The notes beneath the pieces were generated by a model. That model made no database searches. It saw only the letters and a list, made by a program, of their open reading frames with translations, and had not been told where the DNA came from. From Mycobacterium dioxanotrophicus (GTDB taxonomy: Bacteria; Actinomycetota; Actinomycetes; Mycobacteriales; Mycobacteriaceae): a stretch of DNA of 64,000 nucleotides. The stretch covers positions 1,860,001 to 1,924,000 of the forward strand of contig NZ_CP020809.1 in the NCBI RefSeq assembly GCF_002157835.1, in the 5' to 3' direction. Numbering within the stretch: position 1 is the stretch's first letter; each line of letters begins with the position of its first letter. Position numbers and translations under genes: made by a program. Below, piece by piece: positions 36,195 to 47,724 of this stretch.

Positions 36195-36238
36195 TTGGTG
36201 GCCACGATGCGAAAAGGCTTGTGGACACGGGCCACCAA
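36195..36238. promoter_or_regulatory. Spaced inverted repeat in the glgM/glgC divergent promoter
   Basis: TTGGTGGCC (36195-36203) faces GGCCACCAA (36230-36238), a perfect 9-base dyad in the 157-base gap between the divergent starts. It could be an operator controlling both genes. Confidence 0.45.
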
Positions 36239-36286
36239 TCGTGTCAATGGCTGGCAGCACTGCGTGGCTGCGGATAGGTTTGCAGC

Positions 36287-37501
36287 ATGAGGGAGCTGCC
36301 ACACGTGCTGGGCATTGTTCTGGCCGGCGGAGAGGGCAAGCGGCTGTACCCGTTGACGGCGGACCGGGCCAAACCAGCGGTTCCGTTCGGCGGCGCATAC
36401 CGGTTGATCGACTTTGTGCTGTCGAATCTGGTCAACGCACGTTATCTGCGCATCTGCGTTCTCACGCAATACAAATCGCATTCTCTGGACCGCCACATCA
36501 GCCAGAACTGGAGGTTGTCGGGTCTGGCCGGCGAGTACATCACGCCGGTGCCCGCGCAGCAGCGGCTCGGACCGCGCTGGTACACCGGATCTGCCGATGC
36601 GATCTATCAGTCGATGAACCTGATCTACGACGCGGACCCGGACTACATCATCATCTTCGGCGCCGACCACGTGTACCGCATGGATCCCGAGCAGATGCTC
36701 CAGTTCCACATCGAGAGCGGAGCGGGTGCGACGGTCGCCGGGATCAGGGTTCCCCGCGCGGAGGCCAGCGCGTTCGGGTGCATCGACGCCGACGACACGG
36801 GCCGTATCCGGAATTTCATCGAGAAGCCGGCCGACCCGCCCGGCACGCCCGACGATCCCGAGCAGACCTACGTTTCGATGGGCAACTACATCTTCACCAC
36901 CAAGGTGCTCATCGACGCGATCCGGGCCGACGCTGACGAAGACGGCTCCGATCACGACATGGGTGGCGACATCATCCCGCGGCTGGTGGCCGATGGCATG
37001 GCCGCGGTCTACGACTTCAACAACAACGAGGTGCCCGGAGCCACCGAACGTGACCACGGCTATTGGCGCGACGTCGGCACCCTCGACGCGTTCTACGACG
37101 CCCACATGGATCTGGTCTCGGTGCACCCGGTGTTCAACCTGTACAACAAGCGCTGGCCGATCCGTGGCGAGTCGGAGAACCTGGCGCCGGCCAAGTTCGT
37201 CAACGGCGGCTCGGCACAGGAGTCCGTGGTCGGCGCAGGCAGCATCGTTTCCGCGGCCTCCGTGCGCAATTCGGTGCTGTCGTCCAACGTCGTGATCGAC
37301 GACGGCGCGATCGTCGAGGGCAGCGTGCTGATGCCGGGTACCCGGGTGGGTCGCGGCGCCGTGGTGCGTAAGGCGATCCTGGACAAGAACGTCGTCGTCG
37401 GGCCGGGCGAAATGGTCGGGGTCGACTTGGAAAAGGACCGCGAGCGGTTCTCGGTCAGTGCCGGCGGGGTGGTAGCCGTCGGCAAGGGCATCTGGATCTG
37501 A
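36287..37501 (+). CDS. glgC: Glucose-1-phosphate adenylyltransferase (ADP-glucose pyrophosphorylase)
   Basis: The 404-residue enzyme makes ADP-glucose from glucose-1-phosphate and ATP. The nucleotidyltransferase motif is [14 protein letters not shown]; the substrate loop is F-I-E-K-P-A-D-P-P; the C-terminal left-handed beta-helix ([13 protein letters not shown]) is present. ADP-glucose is used by GlgM, read in the opposite direction. It converges with the methyltransferase gene, 6 bases between stops. Confidence 0.94.
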   Translation: MRELPHVLGIVLAGGEGKRLYPLTADRAKPAVPFGGAYRLIDFVLSNLVNARYLRICVLTQYKSHSLDRHISQNWRLSGLAGEYITPVPAQQRLGPRWYTGSADAIYQSMNLIYDADPDYIIIFGADHVYRMDPEQMLQFHIESGAGATVAGIRVPRAEASAFGCIDADDTGRIRNFIEKPADPPGTPDDPEQTYVSMGNYIFTTKVLIDAIRADADEDGSDHDMGGDIIPRLVADGMAAVYDFNNNEVPGATERDHGYWRDVGTLDAFYDAHMDLVSVHPVFNLYNKRWPIRGESENLAPAKFVNGGSAQESVVGAGSIVSAASVRNSVLSSNVVIDDGAIVEGSVLMPGTRVGRGAVVRKAILDKNVVVGPGEMVGVDLEKDRERFSVSAGGVVAVGKGIWI

Positions 37502-37507
37502 TCGGAC

Positions 37508-38185
37508 TCACCACACGTAGGGCAACAGTCGGTAGCGCACTTTTTCGGTGTACGCGGCGTACCCGTCGAGCTCGGTGCGCAGCATCTTCTCCTCATCGGT
37601 GATCCGCACCGCCAGCGCGGGCACGGTCACCACGACCGCCAGCAGCGCCCAATAGGAGCCCAGCGCCAACGGTATTCCGATCATCAGGAGCACCGTGCCG
37701 ACATACATCGGATGACGCACCACGCCGTACAGGCCGGTGCTCACCACACGCTGCTCGGACTCCACGCGGATGCTGGCACCGGCGAAGCTGTTCTGGAAGA
37801 CGACGGCCTGTGCCAGTGCGAGCCCGGCCAACACCAGTACGTTGCCGAGGATCACCACGGGGACGGGGACGTGCGACCAGCCCTCGCGGTGGTCGACCGC
37901 GCTGATGATGAGCACGGCGACCACCGATATGAGGCTGACGGTGATGACGATCTTCTGCACCGCCCTGGTTTCGGCTTTCGGTCCGCCGCGCATCCGGCGT
38001 TGCAGCGCGGCCGGGTCCTTGACCGCCAGATAGAAACTCGGAACCAGTGTGGCGACCGCGAACACGGCGATGAACACCCAGGCCTGCCAGTAGTCGAGCG
38101 TGCCGGCCGACGCGAACAAGGCAAAACCCAACAACACCACACCGAATGCGGCCGACACCACGGTTTGCATGATGAGTTTGAGCAT
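37508..38185 (-). CDS. Membrane methyltransferase of the isoprenylcysteine carboxyl methyltransferase type
   Basis: This 225-residue protein has about five membrane helices and the ICMT/PEMT-like motif V-V-R-H-P-M-Y-V-G-T-V-L-L-M-I-G, with an E-E-K-M-L-R-T-E-L-D-G-Y tail. Bacterial members methylate lipids or small thiols; substrate unknown. ATG 38185 has GGAGGAC upstream. It follows the ABC permease gene by 13 bases on the same strand, so it may belong to that operon. Confidence 0.75.
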   Translation of the reverse strand: MLKLIMQTVVSAAFGVVLLGFALFASAGTLDYWQAWVFIAVFAVATLVPSFYLAVKDPAALQRRMRGGPKAETRAVQKIVITVSLISVVAVLIISAVDHREGWSHVPVPVVILGNVLVLAGLALAQAVVFQNSFAGASIRVESEQRVVSTGLYGVVRHPMYVGTVLLMIGIPLALGSYWALLAVVVTVPALAVRITDEEKMLRTELDGYAAYTEKVRYRLLPYVW

Positions 38186-38198
38186 GATGTCCTCCCTG

Positions 38199-39794
38199 CT
38201 ACACGGCATCGCGGTGGCGGTAGACCCACCCTGCGATGAGCGTCAATGTTGTTGCCGTGACGACCATTACGGCCAACCTGGTGAGCGGCACGTGGCTGGG
38301 TATGGTGGTCTGGCCGACGGGCGAGAGCTGCAGCAGCCAGTGGGGGAGTCGCAGCAGCGCCCCGAGGTACAGCGCGACGATGACGAAAGTGACTGCCAGC
38401 CAACCGATCCAGGGCCGACGCAGGGCGACCGCCAGAGCGGCGACGGCGGCCAGCACCGCCATGGCAGGTACGAATCCCAGCCCGGCCAATGTGAGTCGTG
38501 CGATGGTGGCGGGCTCGCCGAGCGTCACGCCGGCACCCAGGCCATTGCCGAAGCCGGCCACCAGCATCAGCACCGCTGATCCGAGCACGGCCGAAGCCAC
38601 CGCTTCGAGCAGCCAGCGCCACCGCGACGTAGCGCCCGCCAGCACCGCCTCACCGAGGCCGGCCTGCTCGTCGCTGTACACCCGCAGTACGGCCGAGACC
38701 ACGTAGGCCGACGTCGCCGCGGCCAAAAACTGCGTCATGGTGGTGTACACCCCGTCGTTGCCCTGGGCGTCCAGTACCCGGGCGATCAGCTCGTTGGTGC
38801 GCGCCGCGTCCAACAGCGATTTCGTCATCGAACCGAATGCCAGCCCGGCCAGGAACAGCCCCACGCCCCAACCGATGGTCGGACCGCGCTGCAAGGTCAG
38901 ATGCAACTGGAAGGGTCCGGAAATGCGGTGGGCGTTCACGCGTTCACCGGTGGAGGGCAAATTGCCGTCGTCGTACTGCCTTCTGGTCTCCAACGCCGCC
39001 GCCAGCAGCATCAGTGTCACCGCCAGCGCCACCAGCATCGCCAGCGGCCACCAGCGCAGCTCCACGAACGACCGCATCTGCTGAGCCCACGCGATGGGGG
39101 AGAACCAGCTCAGGGTGCTGCCGGAGGTGTCGATGACGTCGCCGACACCCCGCACCAGTGCGGCGAGGGCCAGCGTGCCCATCGCGGCCCCGGTGGCAGT
39201 GCGGGCCTGCCGCCACAGCTGCGCGGTGACGGCAGCGACCGCGCCGAACACCATCGCGACCGCGGTGATGCCCAGACACATCGCGGCGGTATCGGCGACC
39301 GCGAAACCGGTCGAGGCCATCGCCACCGTCATGGTGACCGCCAACACCGCGTTGACGGCGCCGATCAGCGCCAACGCGGCGAAGGTGCGGGCGTGCCTGC
39401 CGACCACCGAGGACAGCACGAGTTCGGCTGCGCCGCTTTCCTCCTCGGCGCGAGTGTGGCGAATCACCGTGGAGATGGCCAGTATCGAGATGGCGACGAT
39501 CAGGGTGAGCATGAGCTCGTTGGCCATCATCACGCCGAGGTCGGTCTCGTTGCGGCCGAACATCGGACCGCCGAGCATCGTACCCGCGGGTGTCTTGAGC
39601 AGTTCGACCCGCGACAACCGTTGCTGCTCTTCGGGATAGGCCAGCTTGATGGCATTGGGTGCGTAGACCATCATCAGCGTCACGACAGCGATCCAGACAC
39701 TGAGCCGCACCCGGTCGCGGCGGACGGCCAGCCGCAGCAGACCGGCGGTACCGGCGAACGATGACCGCGCCGTGAGCGTTGGGGCGGTGGTCAT
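38199..39794 (-). CDS. ABC transporter permease (Rv1217c-like)
   Basis: The 531-residue membrane protein has about twelve helices in two related halves, as in exporters of the tetronasin/multidrug type (Rv1217c). It lacks ATPase motifs; the ATPase is the preceding gene with an ATGA overlap. Rv1217c-Rv1218c are linked to efflux of several drugs in M. tuberculosis (recalled). ATG 39794 is fixed by this overlap; the open frame upstream is antisense to the ATPase gene. Confidence 0.88.
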   Translation of the reverse strand: MTTAPTLTARSSFAGTAGLLRLAVRRDRVRLSVWIAVVTLMMVYAPNAIKLAYPEEQQRLSRVELLKTPAGTMLGGPMFGRNETDLGVMMANELMLTLIVAISILAISTVIRHTRAEEESGAAELVLSSVVGRHARTFAALALIGAVNAVLAVTMTVAMASTGFAVADTAAMCLGITAVAMVFGAVAAVTAQLWRQARTATGAAMGTLALAALVRGVGDVIDTSGSTLSWFSPIAWAQQMRSFVELRWWPLAMLVALAVTLMLLAAALETRRQYDDGNLPSTGERVNAHRISGPFQLHLTLQRGPTIGWGVGLFLAGLAFGSMTKSLLDAARTNELIARVLDAQGNDGVYTTMTQFLAAATSAYVVSAVLRVYSDEQAGLGEAVLAGATSRWRWLLEAVASAVLGSAVLMLVAGFGNGLGAGVTLGEPATIARLTLAGLGFVPAMAVLAAVAALAVALRRPWIGWLAVTFVIVALYLGALLRLPHWLLQLSPVGQTTIPSHVPLTRLAVMVVTATTLTLIAGWVYRHRDAV

Positions 39795-40693
39795 GACGAC
39801 ACCCGCTGATACTCGCGCAGGAACAGATCTTCCAGCGACGCCGGTGTCACCGACAGGTCCCGGATGCCGAGATCCGCCAGCTCTGCCATGGTCCGGTCGA
39901 GATCGGTGCGGTCCACCGAGAAGCGGTAGTGGCCGTCGGCGATGGAAAAGTCGTGCACGAATGGCATCCGTTGCAGCACTTGACCGTCGGTGCTGGTGCG
40001 GACCTGCACGGTGGTCTGCATGAGGTGCTGCAACTGGCTGAGTGTGCCCGACCGAACGGCGCGGCCCGCGCGGATGATGGTCACGTTGTCGCAGAGCTTC
40101 TCCACCTCGGCGAGGATGTGGCTCGACAGCAGCACCGCCGCGCCGCGGGACGAGACTTCGCTGACGCACTGCTGAAAAGCTTTCTCCATCAACGGGTCAA
40201 GCCCCGATGTGGGTTCGTCGAGAATGTAGAGCTCGGCATTGGTGCTGAAGGCCGCCACGATCGCCACCTTCTGCCGGTTGCCCTTGGAGTAGGTTCTGGC
40301 CTTCTTGTGCGGATCCAGCTCGAAGCGTTCGATGAGCTGATCGCGCCTGCGGGTGTCGATGTGGTTGCCGCGCAGGCCGGTCAGGAAGTCGATGACCTGT
40401 ATGCCGGTGAGATTGGGCCACAGCGTCACATCGCCAGGCACGTAGGCGATTCTGCGATGCAGGGCCACGGCGTCGTGCCAGGGGTCGCCGCCGAGGAGGC
40501 GGACGGTTCCGCCGTCGGCGCGCAGCAGGCCGAGCAGCACCCGGATGGTGGTGGACTTGCCTGCTCCGTTGGGCCCGAGGAAGCCGGTGACGGCGCCGGG
40601 TGCAACAGTCAGGTTGAGTCCGTCGAGTGCCTTGGTCCGCCCGAAAGACTTTGACAGACCCTGGATTTCGATCGCTGCATCAGGCATGGTCAC
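39791..40693 (-). CDS. ABC transporter ATPase (Rv1218c-like)
   Basis: The 300-residue ATPase has Walker [10 protein letters not shown], an atypical signature Y-S-K-G-N-R-Q-K-V, and Walker [13 protein letters not shown]. The C-terminal 80 residues form the extra domain of DrrA-type exporters. The GTG at 40693 overlaps the TetR stop (GTGA); the ATG at 40686 is an alternative, and the GGAGG position (40698-40702) does not decide between them. It forms the exporter with the downstream permease. Confidence 0.9.
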   Translation of the reverse strand: MTMPDAAIEIQGLSKSFGRTKALDGLNLTVAPGAVTGFLGPNGAGKSTTIRVLLGLLRADGGTVRLLGGDPWHDAVALHRRIAYVPGDVTLWPNLTGIQVIDFLTGLRGNHIDTRRRDQLIERFELDPHKKARTYSKGNRQKVAIVAAFSTNAELYILDEPTSGLDPLMEKAFQQCVSEVSSRGAAVLLSSHILAEVEKLCDNVTIIRAGRAVRSGTLSQLQHLMQTTVQVRTSTDGQVLQRMPFVHDFSIADGHYRFSVDRTDLDRTMAELADLGIRDLSVTPASLEDLFLREYQRVSS

Positions 40694-41370
40694 GCTCCCT
40701 CCGGTCGGGCTGCTGCCGGCGCGTCCGGACCGCTGAACGGGATGCCCTTTTCGCGCTGGGCCAGGAACGCGTCGTACATGGTGGAATCGGCCATCAGGCC
40801 GTTGGTGTAGAGCTCGAGCGCGGGCAACACCATCTCCTCGCCGTAGTCGTGCAGGACTGTGCGCAGATCGGTTGGGTTGTCGTGCATCTGGATGTACAGC
40901 AGGAACGCGCCTCCGCCGCAGATCGCCAGATAGCGGGCTCGTGCGTGGGGGTCTCTGCTCGGCTTGAGAACGCCGGTGCGCACACCCTCCTCGAGGTACT
41001 GCTCGGCGTTCTCGAGCATCTTCATCCAGAACGACTTGGCCAGCTCGCTGCCGGACTGCATGCTGCGCACCAGGTAGGCGACCAGGGGTGCGAACGATTC
41101 GATCTCGGCCATCTGGGCCAGCCAGCTCGCGGGGTCTGCGCTCTGCATCGACTCCGACTTGGCGTCGCGGATGACGTCGGCCACGTAGGCATCGCAGGAC
41201 TTGCGCAGGCCGTCCTTGGAGCCGAAGTGATGAATCACCAACGCGGCGCTGACGCCGGCGGCCTCGGCGATGGTGCGCAGGCCGACACTGAACCCGTGTT
41301 GGCCGAACTGGTCGATCGCGGCGTCGCGGATTCTCGCCGTGGTCGTTCGATCTTCATTGACTGAACGCAT
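40690..41370 (-). CDS. raaS: TetR-family regulator of the efflux operon
   Basis: The 226-residue protein has an N-terminal TetR helix-turn-helix ([15 protein letters not shown] to [13 protein letters not shown]) and a helical ligand domain. It is the homologue of Rv1219c, named RaaS for antimicrobial-assisted survival, which represses itself and Rv1218c-Rv1217c (recalled). The gene is first in the operon and its ATG sits inside a 36-base dyad, consistent with autorepression. Confidence 0.88.
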   Translation of the reverse strand: MRSVNEDRTTTARIRDAAIDQFGQHGFSVGLRTIAEAAGVSAALVIHHFGSKDGLRKSCDAYVADVIRDAKSESMQSADPASWLAQMAEIESFAPLVAYLVRSMQSGSELAKSFWMKMLENAEQYLEEGVRTGVLKPSRDPHARARYLAICGGGAFLLYIQMHDNPTDLRTVLHDYGEEMVLPALELYTNGLMADSTMYDAFLAQREKGIPFSGPDAPAAARPEGA

Positions 41371-41396
41371 GTTTAGTACGCTAAACGCGCGTTCAG
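41361..41396. promoter_or_regulatory. Nested 36-bp dyad operator at the raaS start
   Basis: CTGAACGC (41361-41368) with GCGTTCAG (41389-41396), and GTTTAG (41371-41376) with CTAAAC (41381-41386), share one centre at 41378.5. Fourteen of 18 base pairs are symmetric. The raaS ATG (41368-41370) is inside. It looks like one full TetR operator or two overlapping sites. Confidence 0.75.
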
Positions 41397-41505
41397 CGCA
41401 GAGTCAAGAGGTGGCCCGTCAGGAATCCGTAAAGATCGCCGAAGACGCGCGAGCAGTCACTGCGGTACGCCAAACGCGGCGTGTCGGGTGCCGGAGCGTC
41501 TGCTC

Positions 41506-41539
41506 GCGCGAGAAAAAGGGAGGCGCGAGAAAAAGGGCG
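41506..41539. repeat. Tandem 17-bp direct repeat
   Basis: GCGCGAGAAAAAGGG followed by two bases occurs twice in tandem (41506-41522 and 41523-41539), between the 5' end of raaS and the 3' end of the methyltransferase gene. The A5 runs are unusual in this GC-rich region. Confidence 0.7.
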
Positions 41540-41551
41540 GTGCGGGAGAGT

Positions 41552-42217
41552 TCAGTCGCGAACGGCGGCGAGCAGGCCGTCGCCGAGGGGGATCAGCACC
41601 GGGGTGAGCCGCTCGTCCTCGGCAATGAGCCGGGCGGCTTCACGTACCGCGGTCACCTCGGCGTCGCGGGCGGTGGCGTCGCCGGCGCGGCCGCCGAGTG
41701 CGGCCCGGTGCACGACGATGGCGCCGCCCTGACGCAGCAGCCGGACCCCTTCGGTCACGAACTGCGGCTGGTCGGCCGGGTCGGCGTCGACGAACACCAG
41801 GTCGTAGGACTCGTCGGCGAGCCGGGTCAGTACATCTTGGGCGCGGCCGCTGATCAGCCGGGTTCGGCCCGGCCCCACGCCGGCCTCGCTGAACCCCTGC
41901 TTGGCGATCCGCAGGTGCTCGGGCTCGACGTCGATCGTGGTGAGCACACCGTCGTCACGCATGCCCGAAAGCAGCCACAGTCCGCTGACCCCGGCGCCGG
42001 TGCCCACCTCGACGACGGCTCGGCCGCCGGTGAGCCGCGCCAACACGCTCAGCAGTGCGCCGACGGCCGGTGTGACGGCGCCGGCGCCGATGTCGACGGC
42101 ACGTTCGCGGGCGGCGGCGACGATCGAATCCTCCGAAATCGACCGTTCGGCGTGGGTCACGATCGCCTCGGCGTGGCTGGGGTGCGCCTGACCCTGAGTC
42201 TCGTCGGAGCTGACCAT
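41552..42217 (-). CDS. SAM-dependent O-methyltransferase (Rv1220c-like)
   Basis: The 221-residue class I methyltransferase of the O-methyltransferase 3 family has SAM motif [26 protein letters not shown] and Y-D-L-V-F-V-D-A-D. Substrate unknown. ATG 42217 gives the length class of Rv1220c. Its stop is 181 bases before raaS on the same strand. It is divergent from sigE. Confidence 0.85.
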   Translation of the reverse strand: MVSSDETQGQAHPSHAEAIVTHAERSISEDSIVAAARERAVDIGAGAVTPAVGALLSVLARLTGGRAVVEVGTGAGVSGLWLLSGMRDDGVLTTIDVEPEHLRIAKQGFSEAGVGPGRTRLISGRAQDVLTRLADESYDLVFVDADPADQPQFVTEGVRLLRQGGAIVVHRAALGGRAGDATARDAEVTAVREAARLIAEDERLTPVLIPLGDGLLAAVRD

Positions 42218-42356
42218 GCCCGCAGCGTAGGCCAGTAGCCACCGCGGCTGTCGCGACACGCCCGCACCGGGCGCCGATTCCGGTCGAAAAACAGCTGATT
42301 TGCCCAGGTTGTGACGCATATCGCTTGGATTCTCAGGGAAAGTTAAGTTTGCTCAT

Positions 42357-43157
42357 ATGCCCGCCTCACCGGCATGGGGAACGGTAACTCGCATGGAACA
42401 CGGCCGTCTCCCGCGCTCTGTGGAGCGGACTTGGAATAACGACATTGGCCCGAGTGTTAGCTCTCTTGAGGTCTGTGAGCAGGAGGAACCGACGACCATC
42501 GCATCTCAGTCGATCACCACATCCCAGCCCGCCCCGGTGACCATGTCCCACCTGGAGCAATACACCGACGGCGAGTGGGTGCAGCCGTCCGACGAACTGA
42601 CCGGCACCGCTGTCTTCGACGCGACCGGCGACCAGGCGGCCATGCCGTCCTGGGACGAACTGGTGCGTCAACACGCCGACCGGGTCTATCGGCTGGCCTA
42701 TCGCCTGTCGGGCAACCAACACGACGCCGAGGACCTGACTCAGGAAACGTTCATCCGCGTGTTCCGGTCGCTGCAGAACTACCAGCCCGGCACGTTCGAG
42801 GGCTGGCTGCACCGCATCACCACGAACCTGTTCCTCGACATGGTGCGACGTCGCGGACGCATCCGGATGGAAGCGCTGCCAGAGGACTACGACCGCGTGC
42901 CGGCCGACGACCCCAACCCCGAGCAGATCTACCACGACTCGCGCCTGGGTGCCGACCTGCAGGCCGCGCTGGACTCGTTGGCTCCCGAGTTCCGCGCCGC
43001 CGTGGTGTTGTGCGACATCGAGGGTCTGTCCTACGAGGAGATCGGCGCGACGCTCGACGTCAAACTGGGCACTGTGCGTAGCCGCATTCACCGGGGCCGC
43101 CAGGCGCTGCGTGACTATCTCGCCAAGCACTCTCCGGAAACTGCTCAGTCCGCCTGA
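42357..43157 (+). CDS. sigE: ECF sigma factor SigE
   Basis: The longest reading gives 266 residues. Region 2 is [20 protein letters not shown] followed by [12 protein letters not shown]; region 4 is [14 protein letters not shown] with V-R-S-R-I-H-R-G-R. SigE directs envelope and heat/detergent stress genes. Starts are ambiguous: ATG 42357, ATG 42393 (GGGGAA upstream) and ATG 42543 are all in frame, and M. tuberculosis SigE is reported to have isoforms from alternative starts. The anti-sigma factor RseA follows. Confidence 0.93.
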   Translation: MPASPAWGTVTRMEHGRLPRSVERTWNNDIGPSVSSLEVCEQEEPTTIASQSITTSQPAPVTMSHLEQYTDGEWVQPSDELTGTAVFDATGDQAAMPSWDELVRQHADRVYRLAYRLSGNQHDAEDLTQETFIRVFRSLQNYQPGTFEGWLHRITTNLFLDMVRRRGRIRMEALPEDYDRVPADDPNPEQIYHDSRLGADLQAALDSLAPEFRAAVVLCDIEGLSYEEIGATLDVKLGTVRSRIHRGRQALRDYLAKHSPETAQSA

Positions 43158-43235
43158 GCAGTCATGAGTGCCTCGGGCCGGGTCCCGCGCTACATTCACT
43201 AATGAGGTTCAAATGTGCCCGAGAGGAGCTGGGTG

Positions 43236-43634
43236 ATGGTCGACCCGGGACACGTGTTCCGTCGCGCATTCTCCTGGCTGCCTGCGCAATTTGCATCTCA
43301 GAGCGATGCGCCGGTGGGTGCGCCGCGCCAGTTCGGATCCACTGAGCACCTGTCGACCGAGGCCATCGCGGCCTTCGTGGACGGCGAGCTGCGGATGACC
43401 GCGCACCTGCGGGCGGCACACCACCTTTCGCTGTGTCCCGATTGTGCGGCCGAGGTGGACGCCCAGGGACAGGCCCGAGCGGCATTGCGGGACTCGTGCC
43501 CGATCTCCATTCCTCATACCTTGTTGGGGATGTTGTCGCAGATACCGCACCATGCGCCGCATCAGGCAGCCGAATGGCCGAACCAGGGCGAGTTTGCTGA
43601 CGACCCGAATCGGGCCCGGCGTAAGCGCCGGTAG
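43236..43634 (+). CDS. rseA: Anti-sigma-E factor RseA (ZAS domain)
   Basis: The 132-residue soluble anti-sigma factor binds SigE and releases it under stress. The zinc-associated motif H-H-L-S-L-C-P-D-C (H-x3-C-x2-C) is visible near residue 60, after T-E-A-I-A-A-F-V-D-G-E-L. ATG 43236 has AGGAG 7 bases upstream and matches the Rv1222 N-terminus; GTG 43215 would add seven residues. The Gly/Ser-rich tail of Rv1222 is much shorter here. Phosphorylation-driven degradation is known for the M. tuberculosis protein. Confidence 0.92.
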   Translation: MVDPGHVFRRAFSWLPAQFASQSDAPVGAPRQFGSTEHLSTEAIAAFVDGELRMTAHLRAAHHLSLCPDCAAEVDAQGQARAALRDSCPISIPHTLLGMLSQIPHHAPHQAAEWPNQGEFADDPNRARRKRR

Positions 43635-43656
43635 GCTAGAGCAACACGCGAGCTAG

Positions 43657-45207
<1,551 letters not shown>

Positions 45208-45210
45208 GTC

Positions 45211-45612
45211 GTGTTCGCCAACATCGGGTGGGGCGAGATGCTCGTGCTGGTGATCGCCGGCCTGGTGATCCTCGGCCCGGAGCGGCTGCCCGGTGCGATC
45301 CGCTGGACCTCCAGCGCGCTGCGCCAGGCCCGCGACTACGTCAGCGGCGCCACCAGCCAGCTGCGGGAAGATCTGGGCCCCGAGTTCGAAGACTTGCGCC
45401 AGCCGCTGGCCGAACTGCAGAAGCTGCGGGGCATGACGCCGCGCGCGGCCATCACCAAGCATCTGCTCGAAGGTGACGACTCGTTCCTCACGGGGAAGTT
45501 CGACGAGAAGCAGGCGCAGGAGCTGGCCCAGCAGCCGCCGACGTTGACCCCGCCGCCGGAGACGCCGCAGCCGAAGTCGTCCGGGACGGTGTTCGACCCG
45601 GACGCCACCTGA
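45211..45612 (+). CDS. tatB: Sec-independent translocase subunit TatB
   Basis: The 133-residue protein has an N-terminal membrane helix ([18 protein letters not shown]), the F-x-N-I-G-W-G start, and an amphipathic helix, then a Pro-rich tail. With TatA and TatC (elsewhere) it moves folded proteins across the membrane. GTG follows the htrA stop by 3 bases. Its last 125 bases are overlapped by the convergent membrane-protein frame. Confidence 0.9.
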   Translation: MFANIGWGEMLVLVIAGLVILGPERLPGAIRWTSSALRQARDYVSGATSQLREDLGPEFEDLRQPLAELQKLRGMTPRAAITKHLLEGDDSFLTGKFDEKQAQELAQQPPTLTPPPETPQPKSSGTVFDPDAT

Positions 45613-46456
45613 CCGACGCCGCGTCGGCCGCACGTCCCTCGAGCGAGACCACCCAGTACCGCAGGCCCATCGCCCATCCCACGAACACGGCCAACGCCAG
45701 CAGGTTGGCCGGAATCAGTCGCGGATCGTCGTATATCGCCACTACCACGAGTGCGGTGACCAACACCGTCACGCCGACCCAGAGGTGAAAGACGATGCGG
45801 GCGATCACGGCCGCCGGCCGCTGAATCCGGTACAGCAACAGTGCCCGGCGAACCGTCATTCGCTGGTCTGCCATCGCGGCGTCGGAGTTCTCGGCGTGCA
45901 GAGACCAGAAGCGGAAGACCAGTGCGATCAACATCATCATCGCCACGCCGAGGACGTCGCCGTAGACGAACCCGCCGGAGAAGTAGTTCGCGACACCGAG
46001 CGTGTCGGTGCGCCCGAATGCCGAACCCAGTACGGAGCTGACGTTCTGAGCGACCATGCCGAGGCACAGCCAGTAGAAGGCCCGCAGTATGCGTGCCGGC
46101 CGTCGGTGCATCGGAAACGCGAGTAGCAGGCGACGCAGGGTGACCGACGGCTTCTTCTCCACCGGCGGCGGTTCAGACCTGGTGACGAGGGTGGAGGCCT
46201 CCGCCAGCCAGCGCTGCGCCTGCTCGGCAGCGCGTTGCTGGGCTTCGGGTGACTCGGCGACCAGCTTGCTGGCGTTCCACCACTCCGAGGCGAACGCCAC
46301 CTGCCTGCTGGCGTCGTCGAAGGCGAGCTTGCGGCTGCCGGCCTGGGTTCGGCGCTCCCGCCAGTCGCCGACCACCAGCGCGACGATGCCTATCCCGGCG
46401 GTGAGCACGGGCGTCAGCACGGTCAGCGCAATGCGTATGACCTGGTCAGTATCCAT
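45488..46456 (-). CDS. Multi-spanning membrane protein of unknown function
   Basis: The 322-residue protein has a first helix at residues 8-30 ([15 protein letters not shown]), a cytoplasmic helical part (residues 31-125) and four further helices. The last 40 residues ([14 protein letters not shown]) are low complexity and antisense to tatB, so the true end may be earlier in an ancestral form; here the stop is at 45488. No family was recognised. It lies upstream of no obvious partner on its strand. Confidence 0.65.
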   Translation of the reverse strand: MDTDQVIRIALTVLTPVLTAGIGIVALVVGDWRERRTQAGSRKLAFDDASRQVAFASEWWNASKLVAESPEAQQRAAEQAQRWLAEASTLVTRSEPPPVEKKPSVTLRRLLLAFPMHRRPARILRAFYWLCLGMVAQNVSSVLGSAFGRTDTLGVANYFSGGFVYGDVLGVAMMMLIALVFRFWSLHAENSDAAMADQRMTVRRALLLYRIQRPAAVIARIVFHLWVGVTVLVTALVVVAIYDDPRLIPANLLALAVFVGWAMGLRYWVVSLEGRAADAASVRWRPGRTPSRTTSAAASPAAGSTSAAAGPAPAPASRRTSP

Positions 46457-46537
46457 CGCGCCTCGATCCCGCTCACACCGCGAGTGAGAGTAGAGGCCAA
46501 TAATGCCATTGACGGCCCCGTCATCGAGGCCGTATCG

Positions 46538-47680
46538 CTAGCGGCCTGCGGGGTCGAGGCCCAGCGACATGCCCGCCAGCCCACGTTTGCGGCTGGAGAG
46601 CGCGTCGGCGACCTTGCTCAGCTCCTGCGCGGCCGGTGAGTCCGGTGCGGACAGCACCAGCGGAACACCGTCGTCGCCCGCGGACACCAGCGCCGGGTCG
46701 ATCGGCACCTGGCCCAGCAGCGGCACCTCGGCACCCACGGTGCGGGTGAGCGAATCGGCCACCTGACGGCCGCCGCCCTCGCCGAAGAGCTGCAGGGTGG
46801 TGCCGTCGGGCAGCGCCATGCCGGACATGTTCTCCACGACGCCGGCGATGCGCTGACGGGTCTGCACAGCGATGGCGCCTGCGCGCTCGGCGACCTCGGC
46901 CGCGGCGGCCTGCGGGGTGGTCACCACCAGGATCTCCGCACCCGGGATCAGCTGCGCCACCGAGATCGCGACGTCGCCGGTGCCCGGCGGCAGGTCGAGC
47001 AGCAGCACGTCGAGATCGCCCCAGTACACGTCGGCCAGGAACTGCTGCAGCGCGCGGTGCAGCATGGGGCCGCGCCACACCACGGGCGTGTTGCCCTGGG
47101 TGAACATCGCGATCGAGATGACCTTCACGTCGTGGGCGACGGGCGGCAGGATCATCGAGTCGACCTGGGTGGGCCGGTCGGCGGTGCCCATCATCCGCGG
47201 CACCGAGTGCCCGTAGATGTCAGCGTCGAGCAGGCCGACGGACAGCCCGCGCGCCGCGAGCGCCGCGGCCAGGTTGACCGTCACGCTGGACTTGCCGACG
47301 CCACCCTTGCCGGACGCGACGGCATACACGCGTGTCAGCGAACCCGACTGTGCAAAGGGGATCACGGGCTCGCGGGAATCGCCGCGGAGCTGCTTGCGCA
47401 GTTCGGCGCGCTGCTCGTCGTTCATCACGTCGAGGCTCACCTTGACCGCGCCGGTGCCGGGTACGTCGGTGACGGCCTTGGACACCAGGTCGGCGATCTC
47501 GTTCTTCTTCGGGCAGGCCGCGGTGGTCAGGTAGATCTCGACGTGCACCCCGCGATCGGGTTCGATCGTGATGTTCTTGACCATGCCGAGGTCGGTGATC
47601 GGTCGCCGGAGTTCGGGATCGATCACTTTGGTCAAGGCAGCGCGAACCGCGGCGGGCAGCTCAGTGGCAGATTCGGACAT
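46538..47680 (-). CDS. mrp: Mrp/ApbC/NBP35-type P-loop ATPase, iron-sulfur cluster carrier
   Basis: The 380-residue protein has an N-terminal MIP18/DUF59 domain (about residues 8-85) and a C-terminal MinD-type ATPase with deviant Walker A G-K-G-G-V-G-K-S-S. ApbC/Mrp proteins carry Fe-S clusters through a C-x-x-C motif just after E-N-M-S; here the segment is E-N-M-S-G-M-A-L-P-D-G-T-T and lacks it. ATG 47680 is preferred to GTG 47683. Homologue of Rv1229c. Confidence 0.9.
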   Translation of the reverse strand: MSESATELPAAVRAALTKVIDPELRRPITDLGMVKNITIEPDRGVHVEIYLTTAACPKKNEIADLVSKAVTDVPGTGAVKVSLDVMNDEQRAELRKQLRGDSREPVIPFAQSGSLTRVYAVASGKGGVGKSSVTVNLAAALAARGLSVGLLDADIYGHSVPRMMGTADRPTQVDSMILPPVAHDVKVISIAMFTQGNTPVVWRGPMLHRALQQFLADVYWGDLDVLLLDLPPGTGDVAISVAQLIPGAEILVVTTPQAAAAEVAERAGAIAVQTRQRIAGVVENMSGMALPDGTTLQLFGEGGGRQVADSLTRTVGAEVPLLGQVPIDPALVSAGDDGVPLVLSAPDSPAAQELSKVADALSSRKRGLAGMSLGLDPAGR

Positions 47681-47724
47681 CACCGCAGATTCTACGGCTG
47701 CCCGGAATTGCGCCGGTCACGGCG

